Source of the DNA: Heterotrichella gracilis
Taxonomy: Eukaryota > Sar > Xanthophyceae > Tribonematales > Xanthonemataceae
Assembly: GCA_032358255.1 (NCBI GenBank)
Contig: JAULBX010006997.1
Coordinates: forward strand, 1 to 64,000
Reading direction: 5' to 3'
DNA length: 64,000 nucleotides
The notes under the pieces were generated by a model. The model was not told where the DNA came from and searched no databases. It saw nothing but the letters and a program-made list of their open reading frames with translations. Numbering within the stretch: the first letter of the stretch is position 1; each line of letters begins with the position of its first letter. Below, piece by piece: positions 8,465 through 16,086 of this stretch. A program made the translations under genes and the position numbers.

Positions 8465-9580
8465 ATGCAATTAAAATATACCTCTCTTCCTAAAGCGATA
8501 CTTTTACTGGAAGACGGAAAAGTGTTTGAAGGAAAAGCAGCGGGAAAAATTGGTACCACATCCGGAGAAATTTGTTTTAATACCGGTATGACCGGTTATC
8601 AGGAAATCTTTACAGATCCTTCGTATTACGGTCAAATAGTGGTGATGACCAATCCGCATATTGGGAATTATGGCATTGAAGCAAGTGAAGTGGAAAGTGA
8701 TTCCATAAAAATTGCGGGCATGGTGTGTAAAAAGTTTAATCATGGTTTTTCAAGACCACGTGCCCAAAAAAGTCTGGATGATTATTTTAATGAATCTAAT
8801 ATTGTTTCCATCTGCGAAATAGATACCCGTGCCTTGGTAAGATATATCCGAAACAAAGGCGCTATGAATTGTATCATCTCTTCAGAAATACTCGATGTGG
8901 AGGTTCTTAAAAAACAATTAGCAAAAGTGCCAAGTATGGCCGGTTTGGAATTGTCATCTAAAGTAAGCTGCAAAGAGGCATACACCATAGGAAACGAACA
9001 GTCAGCTTACAAAGTAGCCGTGATGGATTATGGCGCTAAAAAGAATATTCTACGCTCCTTAATGGAACGTGATTGTTATTTAAAAGTGTTTCCAATGACA
9101 TCTTCTCTTAAAGAAGTCATGGATTTTAAACCCGATGGTATCATGCTAAGTAATGGTCCCGGCGATCCCGGTGTAATGCAAGCTGAAACGGCTGTTGTAA
9201 AGGATTTGATCGCCAGTGGTAAACCTGTTTTTGGTATTTGTTTAGGACATCAGTTATTGGCACAATCACAAGGTATTCCTACGTATAAAATGCATAATGG
9301 ACATCGTGGAATTAATCATCCTGTTCAAAATCTCATTAGTGGAAAAAGTGAAATTACCTCTCAAAATCACGGCTTCACGGTGGATGAGAAAGCCATCCAT
9401 AATAATTCGAACATACAGATCAGTCACGTGAATTTAAATGATAAAACCATTGAAGGTATTCGTTTAAAAGACAGAAAAGCTTTTTCGGTGCAGTATCATC
9501 CGGAAGCGAATCCCGGTCCATATGACTCACGCTATTTATTTGATGAGTTTGTGGGGAATATGGCTTCGGAGAGGAAGTAA
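8465..9580 (+). CDS. carA: Carbamoyl-phosphate synthase small subunit
   Basis: The glutaminase subunit (371 residues, normal length) supplies ammonia to CarB for carbamoyl phosphate, used in pyrimidine and arginine synthesis. The N-terminal CPSase_sm domain (about 10-140, with FNTGMTGYQEI and SYYGQIVVMTNP) is followed by a class I glutamine amidotransferase domain. The triad is complete: nucleophile Cys259 in GICLGHQ, with His345 and Glu347 in QYHPE. carB is not adjacent. Two other pyrimidine genes, pyrF (33727) and pyrC (45829), lie elsewhere in the window, so the pathway genes are scattered. Confidence 0.97.
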   Translation: MQLKYTSLPKAILLLEDGKVFEGKAAGKIGTTSGEICFNTGMTGYQEIFTDPSYYGQIVVMTNPHIGNYGIEASEVESDSIKIAGMVCKKFNHGFSRPRAQKSLDDYFNESNIVSICEIDTRALVRYIRNKGAMNCIISSEILDVEVLKKQLAKVPSMAGLELSSKVSCKEAYTIGNEQSAYKVAVMDYGAKKNILRSLMERDCYLKVFPMTSSLKEVMDFKPDGIMLSNGPGDPGVMQAETAVVKDLIASGKPVFGICLGHQLLAQSQGIPTYKMHNGHRGINHPVQNLISGKSEITSQNHGFTVDEKAIHNNSNIQISHVNLNDKTIEGIRLKDRKAFSVQYHPEANPGPYDSRYLFDEFVGNMASERK

Positions 9581-9645
9581 GAGGCTAGGAGCGAGAGACA
9601 AGAAGCAAGAGACAAGAATCTAGATCCAAGAAATAAGATTTTACT

Positions 9646-9861
9646 TTATTTGATTTCTTCGTAATCCACGTATTCACCCTCATTATTCAGGTGTTTTTTA
9701 ATGGCGGATTTACTGTCCGTTTCATTTTTTCCTTTAAAGTCGGCATGGGATTGATCGTGATTGGAAGAATCTTGAGTTTTTTGAGAGGTATTTCCTCTAA
9801 ACATAGCTACTACTTTATACAAGAGCCAAATGACAATGAGTGTCCAAATAATATCGCGCAT
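9646..9861 (-). CDS. DUF4834 family small membrane protein
   Basis: This 71-residue protein has one N-terminal transmembrane helix (about 4-22, IIWTLIVIWLLYKVV), a polar linker rich in Gln, Lys and Asp, and the C-terminal EYVDYEEIK signature typical of Bacteroidota DUF4834 proteins. The function is unknown. It converges with carA, separated by a 65-bp purine-rich stretch with the repeated word gagacaaga. Its family C-terminus makes it a real gene despite its size. Confidence 0.8.
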   Translation of the reverse strand: MRDIIWTLIVIWLLYKVVAMFRGNTSQKTQDSSNHDQSHADFKGKNETDSKSAIKKHLNNEGEYVDYEEIK

Positions 9862-10013
9862 AATAGAACTACAAAATTAAGCATTTTTGCGCGAAACGCG
9901 AAGGTGTGCAGCCAAAACATAATTTAGGTCTATAAATCACAATAGACTTGGGATTTATGAACATAACTTTGATACTTTATTAACAAATGCGGCTCGGGTT
10001 TTAAGGTTTTTAG

Positions 10014-10021
10014 TACCTTCG
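10014..10021 (+). promoter_or_regulatory. Possible gap promoter -7 box
   Basis: TACCTTCG matches TAnnTTTG at seven of eight positions, 18 bp before the GAPDH start codon. No clear -33 TTTG is seen. Confidence 0.4.
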
Positions 10022-10039
10022 CAAAAAAAATTTAACGGT

Positions 10040-11503
10040 ATGAATAAACTTGAAAAAGTTAATGGGGATTATCAAACCCAGTTGAACGATTGGATCGATC
10101 ACGAAAAAGCAGCCCTTGATCTAATTAATGTGGTGGGCAAATTATGGTTTGAAAAATCAATTGAACTTATTTTATTTCGTAATCAACTGGTTGACCGCAG
10201 TGCGAGTGAGATCATGAGTTTGCATTTGTATGCAAAAAATATTGTGAAAAAACCGATCACTGTTTATGAAACCGTTGCCTTAGCTACTGAAATATTAAAT
10301 TCTAAAGTTGGAGCGGCGCGAATTGATATTGGTAAGTTGGCTTTTGAGTGGCATCAGGAAGGTGCAAATTTTAAAACCAAACAAGAATTTATCAATGCAA
10401 AGTTAAAAGATCTTATTGGCAACACTCATACAGTAACACCAAAAGATGTGGTGTTATATGGTTTTGGTCGCATTGGTCGTTTAGCGGCTCGTGAACTGAT
10501 CAATCTTGCAGGAAAAGGCGAGCAATTAAGATTGCGTGCTATTGTTACCCGCGGTAATACCGATGAACAAATCGTTAAACGTGCCGATCTATTGCGCACC
10601 GATTCAGTGCATGGCACTTTTCCGGGAACCGTTATTGAAGATCTGGCAAACAAAGCCTTGATCATTAACGGACATACGGTTTATATGATTGATGCCAAAA
10701 ATCCGGAGGATGTTGATTATACACAATACGGCATTGAAAATGCCTTGTTAATTGACAATACCGGTGTGTTTAGAGATGACAAAGAATTGAGTCGTCACCT
10801 AAAAGCAAAAGGCATTGATAAAGTGTTATTAACGGCACCTGCAAAAGGAGATGTTCCAAACGTGGTTCATGGTGTTAATCACGAAACTGTAGATCTTAAA
10901 ACACAAAAAATATTTTCTGCGGCAAGTTGCACAACAAATGCCATCATGCCAATTTTATATGTGATTGATAAAGAATTGGGCATACAAAAAGGACATATTG
11001 AAACTGTTCACTCGTATACCAATGATCAGAATTTACTGGACAACTATCATCCGAAATACCGTCGTGGCCGCTCTGCAGCCTTAAACATGGTGATCACTGA
11101 AACAGGTGCTGAAAGTGCTTTGAAAAAAGTATTACCTCATTTAAGTGGAAAATTTACTGCTAATTCAGTGCGTGTCCCAACCCCTAACGTTAGTTTAGCG
11201 ATCTTAAATTTAAACATCAATAAAGAAGTAACGCGTGATGAAGTAAATGCCATCATTCACAAATACGCCATGGAGGGCAAGTTGGTAGAGCAAATTCAAT
11301 ATGCGTTTAGCAATGAATTAGTAAGTACCGATGTGATTGGTAATCCTTGTCCAAGTGTGTTTGACAGTCAGGCAACCATTATCTCACCGGACAAAAGGAG
11401 CATTGTGTTATACGTATGGTATGATAATGAATATGGATATACCCGTCAGGTAATTCGTTTCAGCAAGCACATTGCTGAAGTGAGAAGACCGGTATATTAC
11501 TAG
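10040..11503 (+). CDS. gap: Glyceraldehyde-3-phosphate dehydrogenase, long form
   Basis: At 487 residues this is ~150 longer than classical GAPDH. The extra part is an N-terminal helical extension of about 130 residues seen in the long GAPDH clade of Bacteroidota. The Rossmann motif GFGRIGR starts near residue 140. The catalytic Cys is at 296 (AASCTTN) and His at 324 (TVHSYTNDQN); NEYGYTRQVI is near the C-terminus. Where classical NAD enzymes have an ND segment whose Asp binds the adenosine ribose hydroxyls, this protein reads VTRGNTD (about 169-175), with Arg in place of Asp. That suggests NADP use, possibly in gluconeogenesis; this is inference. A strong terminator follows. Confidence 0.93.
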   Translation: MNKLEKVNGDYQTQLNDWIDHEKAALDLINVVGKLWFEKSIELILFRNQLVDRSASEIMSLHLYAKNIVKKPITVYETVALATEILNSKVGAARIDIGKLAFEWHQEGANFKTKQEFINAKLKDLIGNTHTVTPKDVVLYGFGRIGRLAARELINLAGKGEQLRLRAIVTRGNTDEQIVKRADLLRTDSVHGTFPGTVIEDLANKALIINGHTVYMIDAKNPEDVDYTQYGIENALLIDNTGVFRDDKELSRHLKAKGIDKVLLTAPAKGDVPNVVHGVNHETVDLKTQKIFSAASCTTNAIMPILYVIDKELGIQKGHIETVHSYTNDQNLLDNYHPKYRRGRSAALNMVITETGAESALKKVLPHLSGKFTANSVRVPTPNVSLAILNLNINKEVTRDEVNAIIHKYAMEGKLVEQIQYAFSNELVSTDVIGNPCPSVFDSQATIISPDKRSIVLYVWYDNEYGYTRQVIRFSKHIAEVRRPVYY

Positions 11504-11525
11504 TTAGAAACTAAAAATGTTTTTT

Positions 11526-11558
11526 AAAAAAGGAGGATTTATTCCTCCTTTTTTTTTG
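11526..11558 (+). terminator. Intrinsic terminator after gap
   Basis: The perfect 12-bp stem aaaaaaggagga/tcctcctttttt (11526-11537 with 11543-11554) has a 5-base loop and is followed by more T. Confidence 0.92.
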
Positions 11559-11589
11559 TTAATTAACATGAACATAAGAGACAAGGCTG

Positions 11590-11597
11590 TATATTTA
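11590..11597 (+). promoter_or_regulatory. Possible promoter -7 box abutting the next start codon
   Basis: TATATTTA (seven of eight to TAnnTTTG) ends only five bases before the ATG at 11603, so a transcript from it would have almost no 5' leader. Confidence 0.3.
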
Positions 11598-11602
11598 GAC
11601 GT

Positions 11603-13000
11603 ATGAAATTTTTTTCGGAAAATAAACTTAATGCGGTAATACTACTCGGCACGATCGTTTCTTGTTTCATTGCATTTTATAATAAGTTCCCTTTGGTTTA
11701 TCCTGACACAGGCACCTATATAGCGTCAGCTTATGATCAGAAGGTGCCAATGGACCGTCCAGTATTCTATAGTTATTTTATTAACTATTTAAGTATGGAT
11801 CTCACGCTTTGGCCGGTCATCTTTGCGCAGGGTTTTTTGGTTTGTTACATGAACTTTCTCACCTTGGGTATTTTTTTTGAAGGGGTAAGGAAGAGCATCG
11901 TATTTAGTATTCTAACCTTTGTGCTGGTTATATTTACAGGCTTTTCCTATAACATCAGTATTCTGATTCCGGATATTTTTTCGGCCATTGTTATTTTGTG
12001 TTTGGTGAATATTTTACTGAATAGAAAATTGACCCGGTTTCAGTTTGTGTTAGTGCTTCTTATTTTTCTATTCAGTATCTGCACTCAATTTTCTTCTGTT
12101 AGTATTGTCTTTCCTTTATTGCTCATTGTTGCCTTGATTTTAATTTTCTTAAAGTGGAAAAAAAAGGAGTCATATATTTCTGCTAAAAACTTTTTTATTG
12201 CCTCAAGTGTTTTTTTAAGTAGTCTTATTCTTATACCCACAGTGAATTATATGGTGAGCCGCAAGTTTGTGCTCTCACAAAGTGGCCATGTTTTTTTTAT
12301 GAACAGATTGGTAGAAACCGGAATACTGGAAGATTATTTGCTTGAAGCTTGTAATACCCATAACTATAAAATTTGCGAATATAAGAATGGGGTGGGTTGG
12401 GACTTTGTGTGGTCTCCGGAAAGTGCTTTGCAAAAAACAGGAGGATGGGAGGCGAACAGAGAAGAATACCAAGCTATCATCAAAGATGTTTTTTCTCATC
12501 AGAAATATGTAAAAATGTTTATTGTCAAGTCCATTGAAAATTCCATTAAACAATTCTTTGCTTTTCAAGTTACCTTGTATCCGCCAATGTTAGCAGGAAC
12601 AGCGCCCTTTGAACAGATTGAAATTCATTTCAGACACACTTATCGGGAGTATCATAGCTCCTTACAAAGCAATTCAAAAATGGATCTGAGATTTGTAAAT
12701 ACAAGCCAGCAAGTTTTGGTCTTATTAAGTATGTTGATTTTGTTTGTTGTGATGTTAACACCGGTTCTTTTTAAACAGTTAAGTGGTGAATTGAGATGGG
12801 CACTTATTTTATTTATTGCCCATAATGTGATCAGTGCCATTGTGTGTGCAAATCTTTCTACGGTAGATGATCGGTATCAAAACAGATTGATTTGGCTTTA
12901 CCCCTTCTTTGCATCCATAGTTGCCCTTAAGTTGATAGAACTCCGCAAAGGTAGAACCGAAGAAAAACCACTAGGGGAGAGCAAAAACGACCAAATTTGA
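11603..13000 (+). CDS. Polytopic membrane protein, GT-C glycosyltransferase-like
   Basis: This 465-residue protein has about ten hydrophobic helices (for example 13-30, 70-90, 95-115, 118-140, 148-180 and 375-450) and one large soluble loop (about 225-330). The first loop after helix 1 contains an acidic PDTGTYIASAYDQ segment, reminiscent of the first extracytoplasmic loop of GT-C enzymes, where an Asp is catalytic. I do not recognise a specific family. It has its own terminator upstream and the apt promoter overlaps its end, so it may be monocistronic. Role in surface sugar transfer is a guess. Confidence 0.75.
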   Translation: MKFFSENKLNAVILLGTIVSCFIAFYNKFPLVYPDTGTYIASAYDQKVPMDRPVFYSYFINYLSMDLTLWPVIFAQGFLVCYMNFLTLGIFFEGVRKSIVFSILTFVLVIFTGFSYNISILIPDIFSAIVILCLVNILLNRKLTRFQFVLVLLIFLFSICTQFSSVSIVFPLLLIVALILIFLKWKKKESYISAKNFFIASSVFLSSLILIPTVNYMVSRKFVLSQSGHVFFMNRLVETGILEDYLLEACNTHNYKICEYKNGVGWDFVWSPESALQKTGGWEANREEYQAIIKDVFSHQKYVKMFIVKSIENSIKQFFAFQVTLYPPMLAGTAPFEQIEIHFRHTYREYHSSLQSNSKMDLRFVNTSQQVLVLLSMLILFVVMLTPVLFKQLSGELRWALILFIAHNVISAIVCANLSTVDDRYQNRLIWLYPFFASIVALKLIELRKGRTEEKPLGESKNDQI

Positions 13001-13024
13001 ACCCTTTTTACGTTAAAAAAGTGT

Positions 13025-13032
13025 TATGTTTG
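13025..13032 (+). promoter_or_regulatory. Promoter -7 box for apt
   Basis: TATGTTTG is a full match to TAnnTTTG, 13 bp before the apt ATG. A TTTG lies at 12996-12999, 25 bp further upstream, slightly far for a -33 box. Confidence 0.55.
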
Positions 13033-13045
13033 TAATCTTTAAAAA

Positions 13046-13573
13046 ATGTCATTAGAAAACAAAGTAAAATCAGCCATCAGAGAAATTCCTGATTTTCCAA
13101 AAGAAGGAATAAATTTTAAGGATATCACCCCTTTGTTTTACGACCAGCAATTGTGTTCAGAAATAGTGGAAGGGTTTATTAAAAATTTGGAACAAAGACC
13201 GGATGCGATTGTTGGAATAGAGAGTCGGGGTTTTTTATTTGGCATTTTATTAGCGAACAAATTAAACCTTCCATTTGTTTTAGTAAGAAAATCCGGAAAA
13301 TTGCCTTACAAAATAATTAGTGAAGAATATGCTCTTGAATACGGAAATTCAAAAATAGAAATGCATGCGGATGCCATTAAAAAAGGCTGGAAGGTGTTGA
13401 TTCATGATGATCTTTTAGCAACCGGTGGCACCGCAGAAGCAACAGCCAGATTGGTTGAAAAGGCAGGAGGAAGTGTGCAAGGCTTTCATTTTGTTATTGG
13501 ATTAGATTTTTTAAACGGTAAAACTAAATTAATAAAACACACAAATAATATCACATGTCTGGCACATTATTAG
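13046..13573 (+). CDS. apt: Adenine phosphoribosyltransferase
   Basis: Purine salvage enzyme that converts adenine and PRPP to AMP (175 residues, normal length). The PRPP-binding loop DDLLATGGTA is at 121-130, the N-terminal IREIPDFPKEGINFKDITP at 11-29 and the IESRGFLFG segment at 58-66, all typical of bacterial Apt. A full-consensus promoter box lies 13 bp upstream. The acyl-CoA dehydrogenase gene follows 11 bp after the stop, or overlaps it if its earlier ATG is used. Confidence 0.97.
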   Translation: MSLENKVKSAIREIPDFPKEGINFKDITPLFYDQQLCSEIVEGFIKNLEQRPDAIVGIESRGFLFGILLANKLNLPFVLVRKSGKLPYKIISEEYALEYGNSKIEMHADAIKKGWKVLIHDDLLATGGTAEATARLVEKAGGSVQGFHFVIGLDFLNGKTKLIKHTNNITCLAHY

Positions 13574-13584
13574 AAAACACAGGA

Positions 13585-14724
13585 ATGAATTTTCAGATGA
13601 ATGAAAATCAACGCATGATTGCGGATATGATCCGCACTTTTGGAAAAGATCATATTTATCCAAAAATGATGGAATGGGATGAATCACAAGAGTTCCCTGT
13701 AGAGGTCTTTAAAAAATTGGGTGATTTAGGATTGATGGGAGTTTTAGTTCCAACAGAATACGGTGGATCAGGATTTAGTTATACCGAATACGTGACCGCT
13801 ATTACTGAATTAGGAAGTATTTGCGGGTCGATTGCTTTATCAATGGCAGCACACAACAGTTTGTGTACCGGACATATTCTTCAATTTGGAAACGAAGAGC
13901 AGAAGAAAAAATATTTGCCAAAGTTGGCAACAGCAGAATGGATCGGTGCCTGGGGCTTAACAGAAGCCAATACCGGAAGTGATGCTATGCGTATGCAGTG
14001 TGTGGCTAAAGAGGACGGTGATCATTGGGTATTAAATGGTACTAAAAACTGGATCACACATGGTATTACCGGAAATGTTGCCGTTGTTTTGGCGCGTACC
14101 GGAGAATTGTTAGACAGTCGTGGCATCACCGCGTTTATTGTAGAACGCACAACACCCGGTTTCAGAGGCGGTAAAAAAGAAAATAAATTAGGCATGCGTG
14201 CCAGTGAAACTGCCGAACTCATTTTTGAAAATTGCCGAGTACATAAATCTCAGGTATTGGGAAATGTGGGAGACGGATTTGTTCAGGCCATGAAAGTACT
14301 CGATGGTGGAAGGATCAGCATTGCTGCATTAAGTTTAGGAATTGCTAAAGGTGCGCTCAACGCCAGTATTAAGTATGCCAAAGAACGCCAACAATTCGGA
14401 CAACCAATTGCTAATTTTCAGGGAATTGCCTTTAAATTGGCTGATATGGCAACTGAGTATGAAGCGGCAGAATTGCTGACCATGCAGGCAGCCGATCTAA
14501 AAAATAATCATAAAAAAGTAACTACCGAAAGTGCTATTGCAAAATATTATGCTTCTGAAGTGGCTGTGAGATGCAGTACAGAGGCTGTTCAGATATTTGG
14601 TGGTTATGGATACACAAAAGATTTTCCGGTAGAAAAATTTTACCGTGACAGTAAGTTGTGTACCATTGGAGAAGGCACCAGTGAGATACAGAAGTTAGTG
14701 ATCGCAAGAGAACTGTTGAAGTAG
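13585..14724 (+). CDS. Acyl-CoA dehydrogenase
   Basis: This FAD-dependent acyl-CoA dehydrogenase of beta-oxidation or branched-chain amino acid breakdown has about 379 residues. It has the N-terminal helical domain (MNFQMNENQRMIADMIRTF), the middle FAD/substrate segment (WGLTEANTGSDA; WVLNGTKNWITHG) and the C-terminal domain with RQQFGQPIANFQG, QIFGGYGYTKD and the end GEGTSEIQKLVIARELL. I chose the ATG at 13585 because family members start with MNF..; an ATG at 13555 would add ten residues and overlap apt by 19 bases. The EGTSEIQ region matches the short/branched-chain and butyryl-CoA dehydrogenase group. Substrate not determined. Confidence 0.93.
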   Translation: MNFQMNENQRMIADMIRTFGKDHIYPKMMEWDESQEFPVEVFKKLGDLGLMGVLVPTEYGGSGFSYTEYVTAITELGSICGSIALSMAAHNSLCTGHILQFGNEEQKKKYLPKLATAEWIGAWGLTEANTGSDAMRMQCVAKEDGDHWVLNGTKNWITHGITGNVAVVLARTGELLDSRGITAFIVERTTPGFRGGKKENKLGMRASETAELIFENCRVHKSQVLGNVGDGFVQAMKVLDGGRISIAALSLGIAKGALNASIKYAKERQQFGQPIANFQGIAFKLADMATEYEAAELLTMQAADLKNNHKKVTTESAIAKYYASEVAVRCSTEAVQIFGGYGYTKDFPVEKFYRDSKLCTIGEGTSEIQKLVIARELLK

Positions 14725-14904
14725 TTATAGGTTCCGGGTTTTTTGTTTCAGGTTTCTTGTTCGTTGTTTTTGGCGCGCAAAGACGCGGAGTTCGCAAAGA
14801 TTTAATTGCCAGCGTTTCTGAGTTTTTTGTGGGACGCAAAGAGGATAAAATCGCTTAATACTATTGCCACACAATAATTAAATAAATATAAAAGAAAAAC
14901 CGTC
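14725..14904. repeat. Intergenic sequence with cgcaaag-type repeat
   Basis: The stretch contains the word cgcaaag three times (near 14765, 14793 and 14835) within gcgcgcaaagacgcggagtt and gggacgcaaagagg. This looks like a decayed dispersed intergenic repeat. No ORF or RNA gene is seen here. Confidence 0.45.
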
Positions 14905-14951
14905 TATGCCGAAGGAAAAATAATTTAATCCAATTATTTTTCTTCGGCATA
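14905..14951 (+). promoter_or_regulatory. Long hairpin 1 upstream of the 15002 operon
   Basis: An inverted repeat of 20-21 bases (14905-14925 with 14932-14951; ends tatgccgaag and cttcggcata) has a six-base loop and a single unpaired base. It has no T tract after it, so it is not a normal plus-strand terminator. Either an RNA regulatory structure or an element end. Confidence 0.6.
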
Positions 14952-14952
14952 A

Positions 14953-15007
14953 TACCATCTAAGATTTGTTCCTTGGTCTTATAACTCCATAACAAATCAA
15001 GATGGTA
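14953..15007 (+). promoter_or_regulatory. Hairpin 2, pairing with the start codon of the 15002 gene
   Basis: taccatct-aa-gatttgtt (14953-14970) pairs with aacaaatc-a-agatggta (14991-15007). The right arm contains the ATG at 15002-15004, so in mRNA the start codon would be inside the stem. Confidence 0.55.
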
Positions 15008-15490
15008 TTAGATCCTGAACGGTTTTTTTTATTTAATTTTGATGAAATGAAAAAGTATCCACTTATCGCCATTGATCACTTTACGAAGTATGTGTTAAGA
15101 GATACGGCCAGTTTTAACTGGTTGATGAACAATAATTACAAAGAGTTCATCGCTACTCTAGATGCTATAAGAGATGATAAAAAGGCCTTTGCCTATTTAA
15201 TGAACAATAAGCACATTATTTTAGCCGCTTTTGTCAATGCCATTTGGGATGATGAAAAAGCCTTTGAGTTTTTGATGAAGGCAAAAGCCTTTGAGTGGGC
15301 GGCCTGTGCAAATATTGTGAATGGGGATGATAAGGCGGTCGATTTTTTGAAAAGTATTAAGCGCGAAAATTATGTATTATTAGCGCATGCGATCCAAATG
15401 CGTATTCACGAAGATGGTGACCGCAATGTGAGTCCGATCGGTGCTTTGCAAAATATGTTGAATTTTAAAAAAGCCTTTAAAAAAGATTAA
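15002..15490 (+). CDS. Helical-repeat protein, unknown function
   Basis: This 162-residue cytosolic protein contains about three tandem units of ~33 residues with the pattern AF..LM......AA..NAI..DDKA..FL (visible near residues 36-69, 70-101 and 102-133). It is predicted to be an all-helical solenoid. I do not recognise the family. The ATG at 15002 lies in an inverted repeat; an in-frame ATG at 15047 (MKKYPLIAID) would escape it. The stop overlaps the next start by one base, so it is the first gene of an operon with the 77-residue protein and the ArsC-like protein. Confidence 0.7.
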   Translation: MVLDPERFFLFNFDEMKKYPLIAIDHFTKYVLRDTASFNWLMNNNYKEFIATLDAIRDDKKAFAYLMNNKHIILAAFVNAIWDDEKAFEFLMKAKAFEWAACANIVNGDDKAVDFLKSIKRENYVLLAHAIQMRIHEDGDRNVSPIGALQNMLNFKKAFKKD

Positions 15491-15723
15491 TGAGAATAGT
15501 AGATAATATTCCGCACGAAAGCATGACCATTAGTATCTTTCAAATGAATGATAAATACCAGGTAAAGTTTGAGGCCGGTCCAATGGAACAGACCTTTAAA
15601 TTTTTATTGGAAGAGGTGAAAAGTCTTGAGAATTTAAAATCAAAGATAAATTCAGAATTTATTGAAGCAACACGTAAACGTTTTAATGAAATGTTTCTTC
15701 AGATGCGTGCTCTTGAACTATGA
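15490..15723 (+). CDS. Small conserved-looking protein, unknown function
   Basis: 77 residues without signal or membrane segment. An N-terminal beta-rich half (SMTISIFQMNDKYQVKFEAG) is followed by a long C-terminal helix. It overlaps the upstream gene by one base and the ArsC-like gene by four (ATGA), so its reading is translationally coupled on both sides. That coupling is the main support for it as a real gene. Confidence 0.7.
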   Translation: MRIVDNIPHESMTISIFQMNDKYQVKFEAGPMEQTFKFLLEEVKSLENLKSKINSEFIEATRKRFNEMFLQMRALEL

Positions 15724-16079
15724 TCATTTATCACAATCCCCGCTGCAGCAAGAGCAGAGAAGCCATTGGACTTTTGGAAGAAAACAAGTGCGCGTTTGAA
15801 ATCAGAGAGTATTTAAAGGACCCACCAACAGTCAAAGAACTAAAAACTTTGTTGAATCAATTGGGCTGCAAGGCCATTGACCTTGTCAGGAAATCGGAGG
15901 TACTTTATAAAGAAAATTACGCGGGTAAAAAAGTGACGGAAGCACAGTGGATCAAGATCTTAAGTGCGAATCCAATACTGATTGAACGCCCCATCATCAT
16001 TGATGGTGAAAAAGCGGTTATAGGAAGACCTCCGGTACTATTACTCGAACTGATAAAAAAATCAAGTAAGAAGAAATAG
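15720..16079 (+). CDS. arsC: ArsC-family reductase (glutaredoxin-dependent arsenate reductase-like)
   Basis: This 119-residue thioredoxin-fold protein has the single catalytic Cys at residue 9 in NPRCSKSR. The family arginines are in PILIERPII and GRPP, where arsenate reductases bind the oxyanion. It could be true arsenate reductase (ArsC) or the related YffB/Spx-like group; no other ars genes are near. It is last in a translationally coupled operon and converges with aspS, with only seven bases between the stops. Confidence 0.85.
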   Translation: MIIYHNPRCSKSREAIGLLEENKCAFEIREYLKDPPTVKELKTLLNQLGCKAIDLVRKSEVLYKENYAGKKVTEAQWIKILSANPILIERPIIIDGEKAVIGRPPVLLLELIKKSSKKK

Positions 16080-16086
16080 AATAATC

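Noticed and set aside
9581-9645. Purine-rich gagacaaga repeats between carA and the DUF4834 gene as a regulatory element
   Set aside because: Low-complexity sequence without pairing or position that supports a function.
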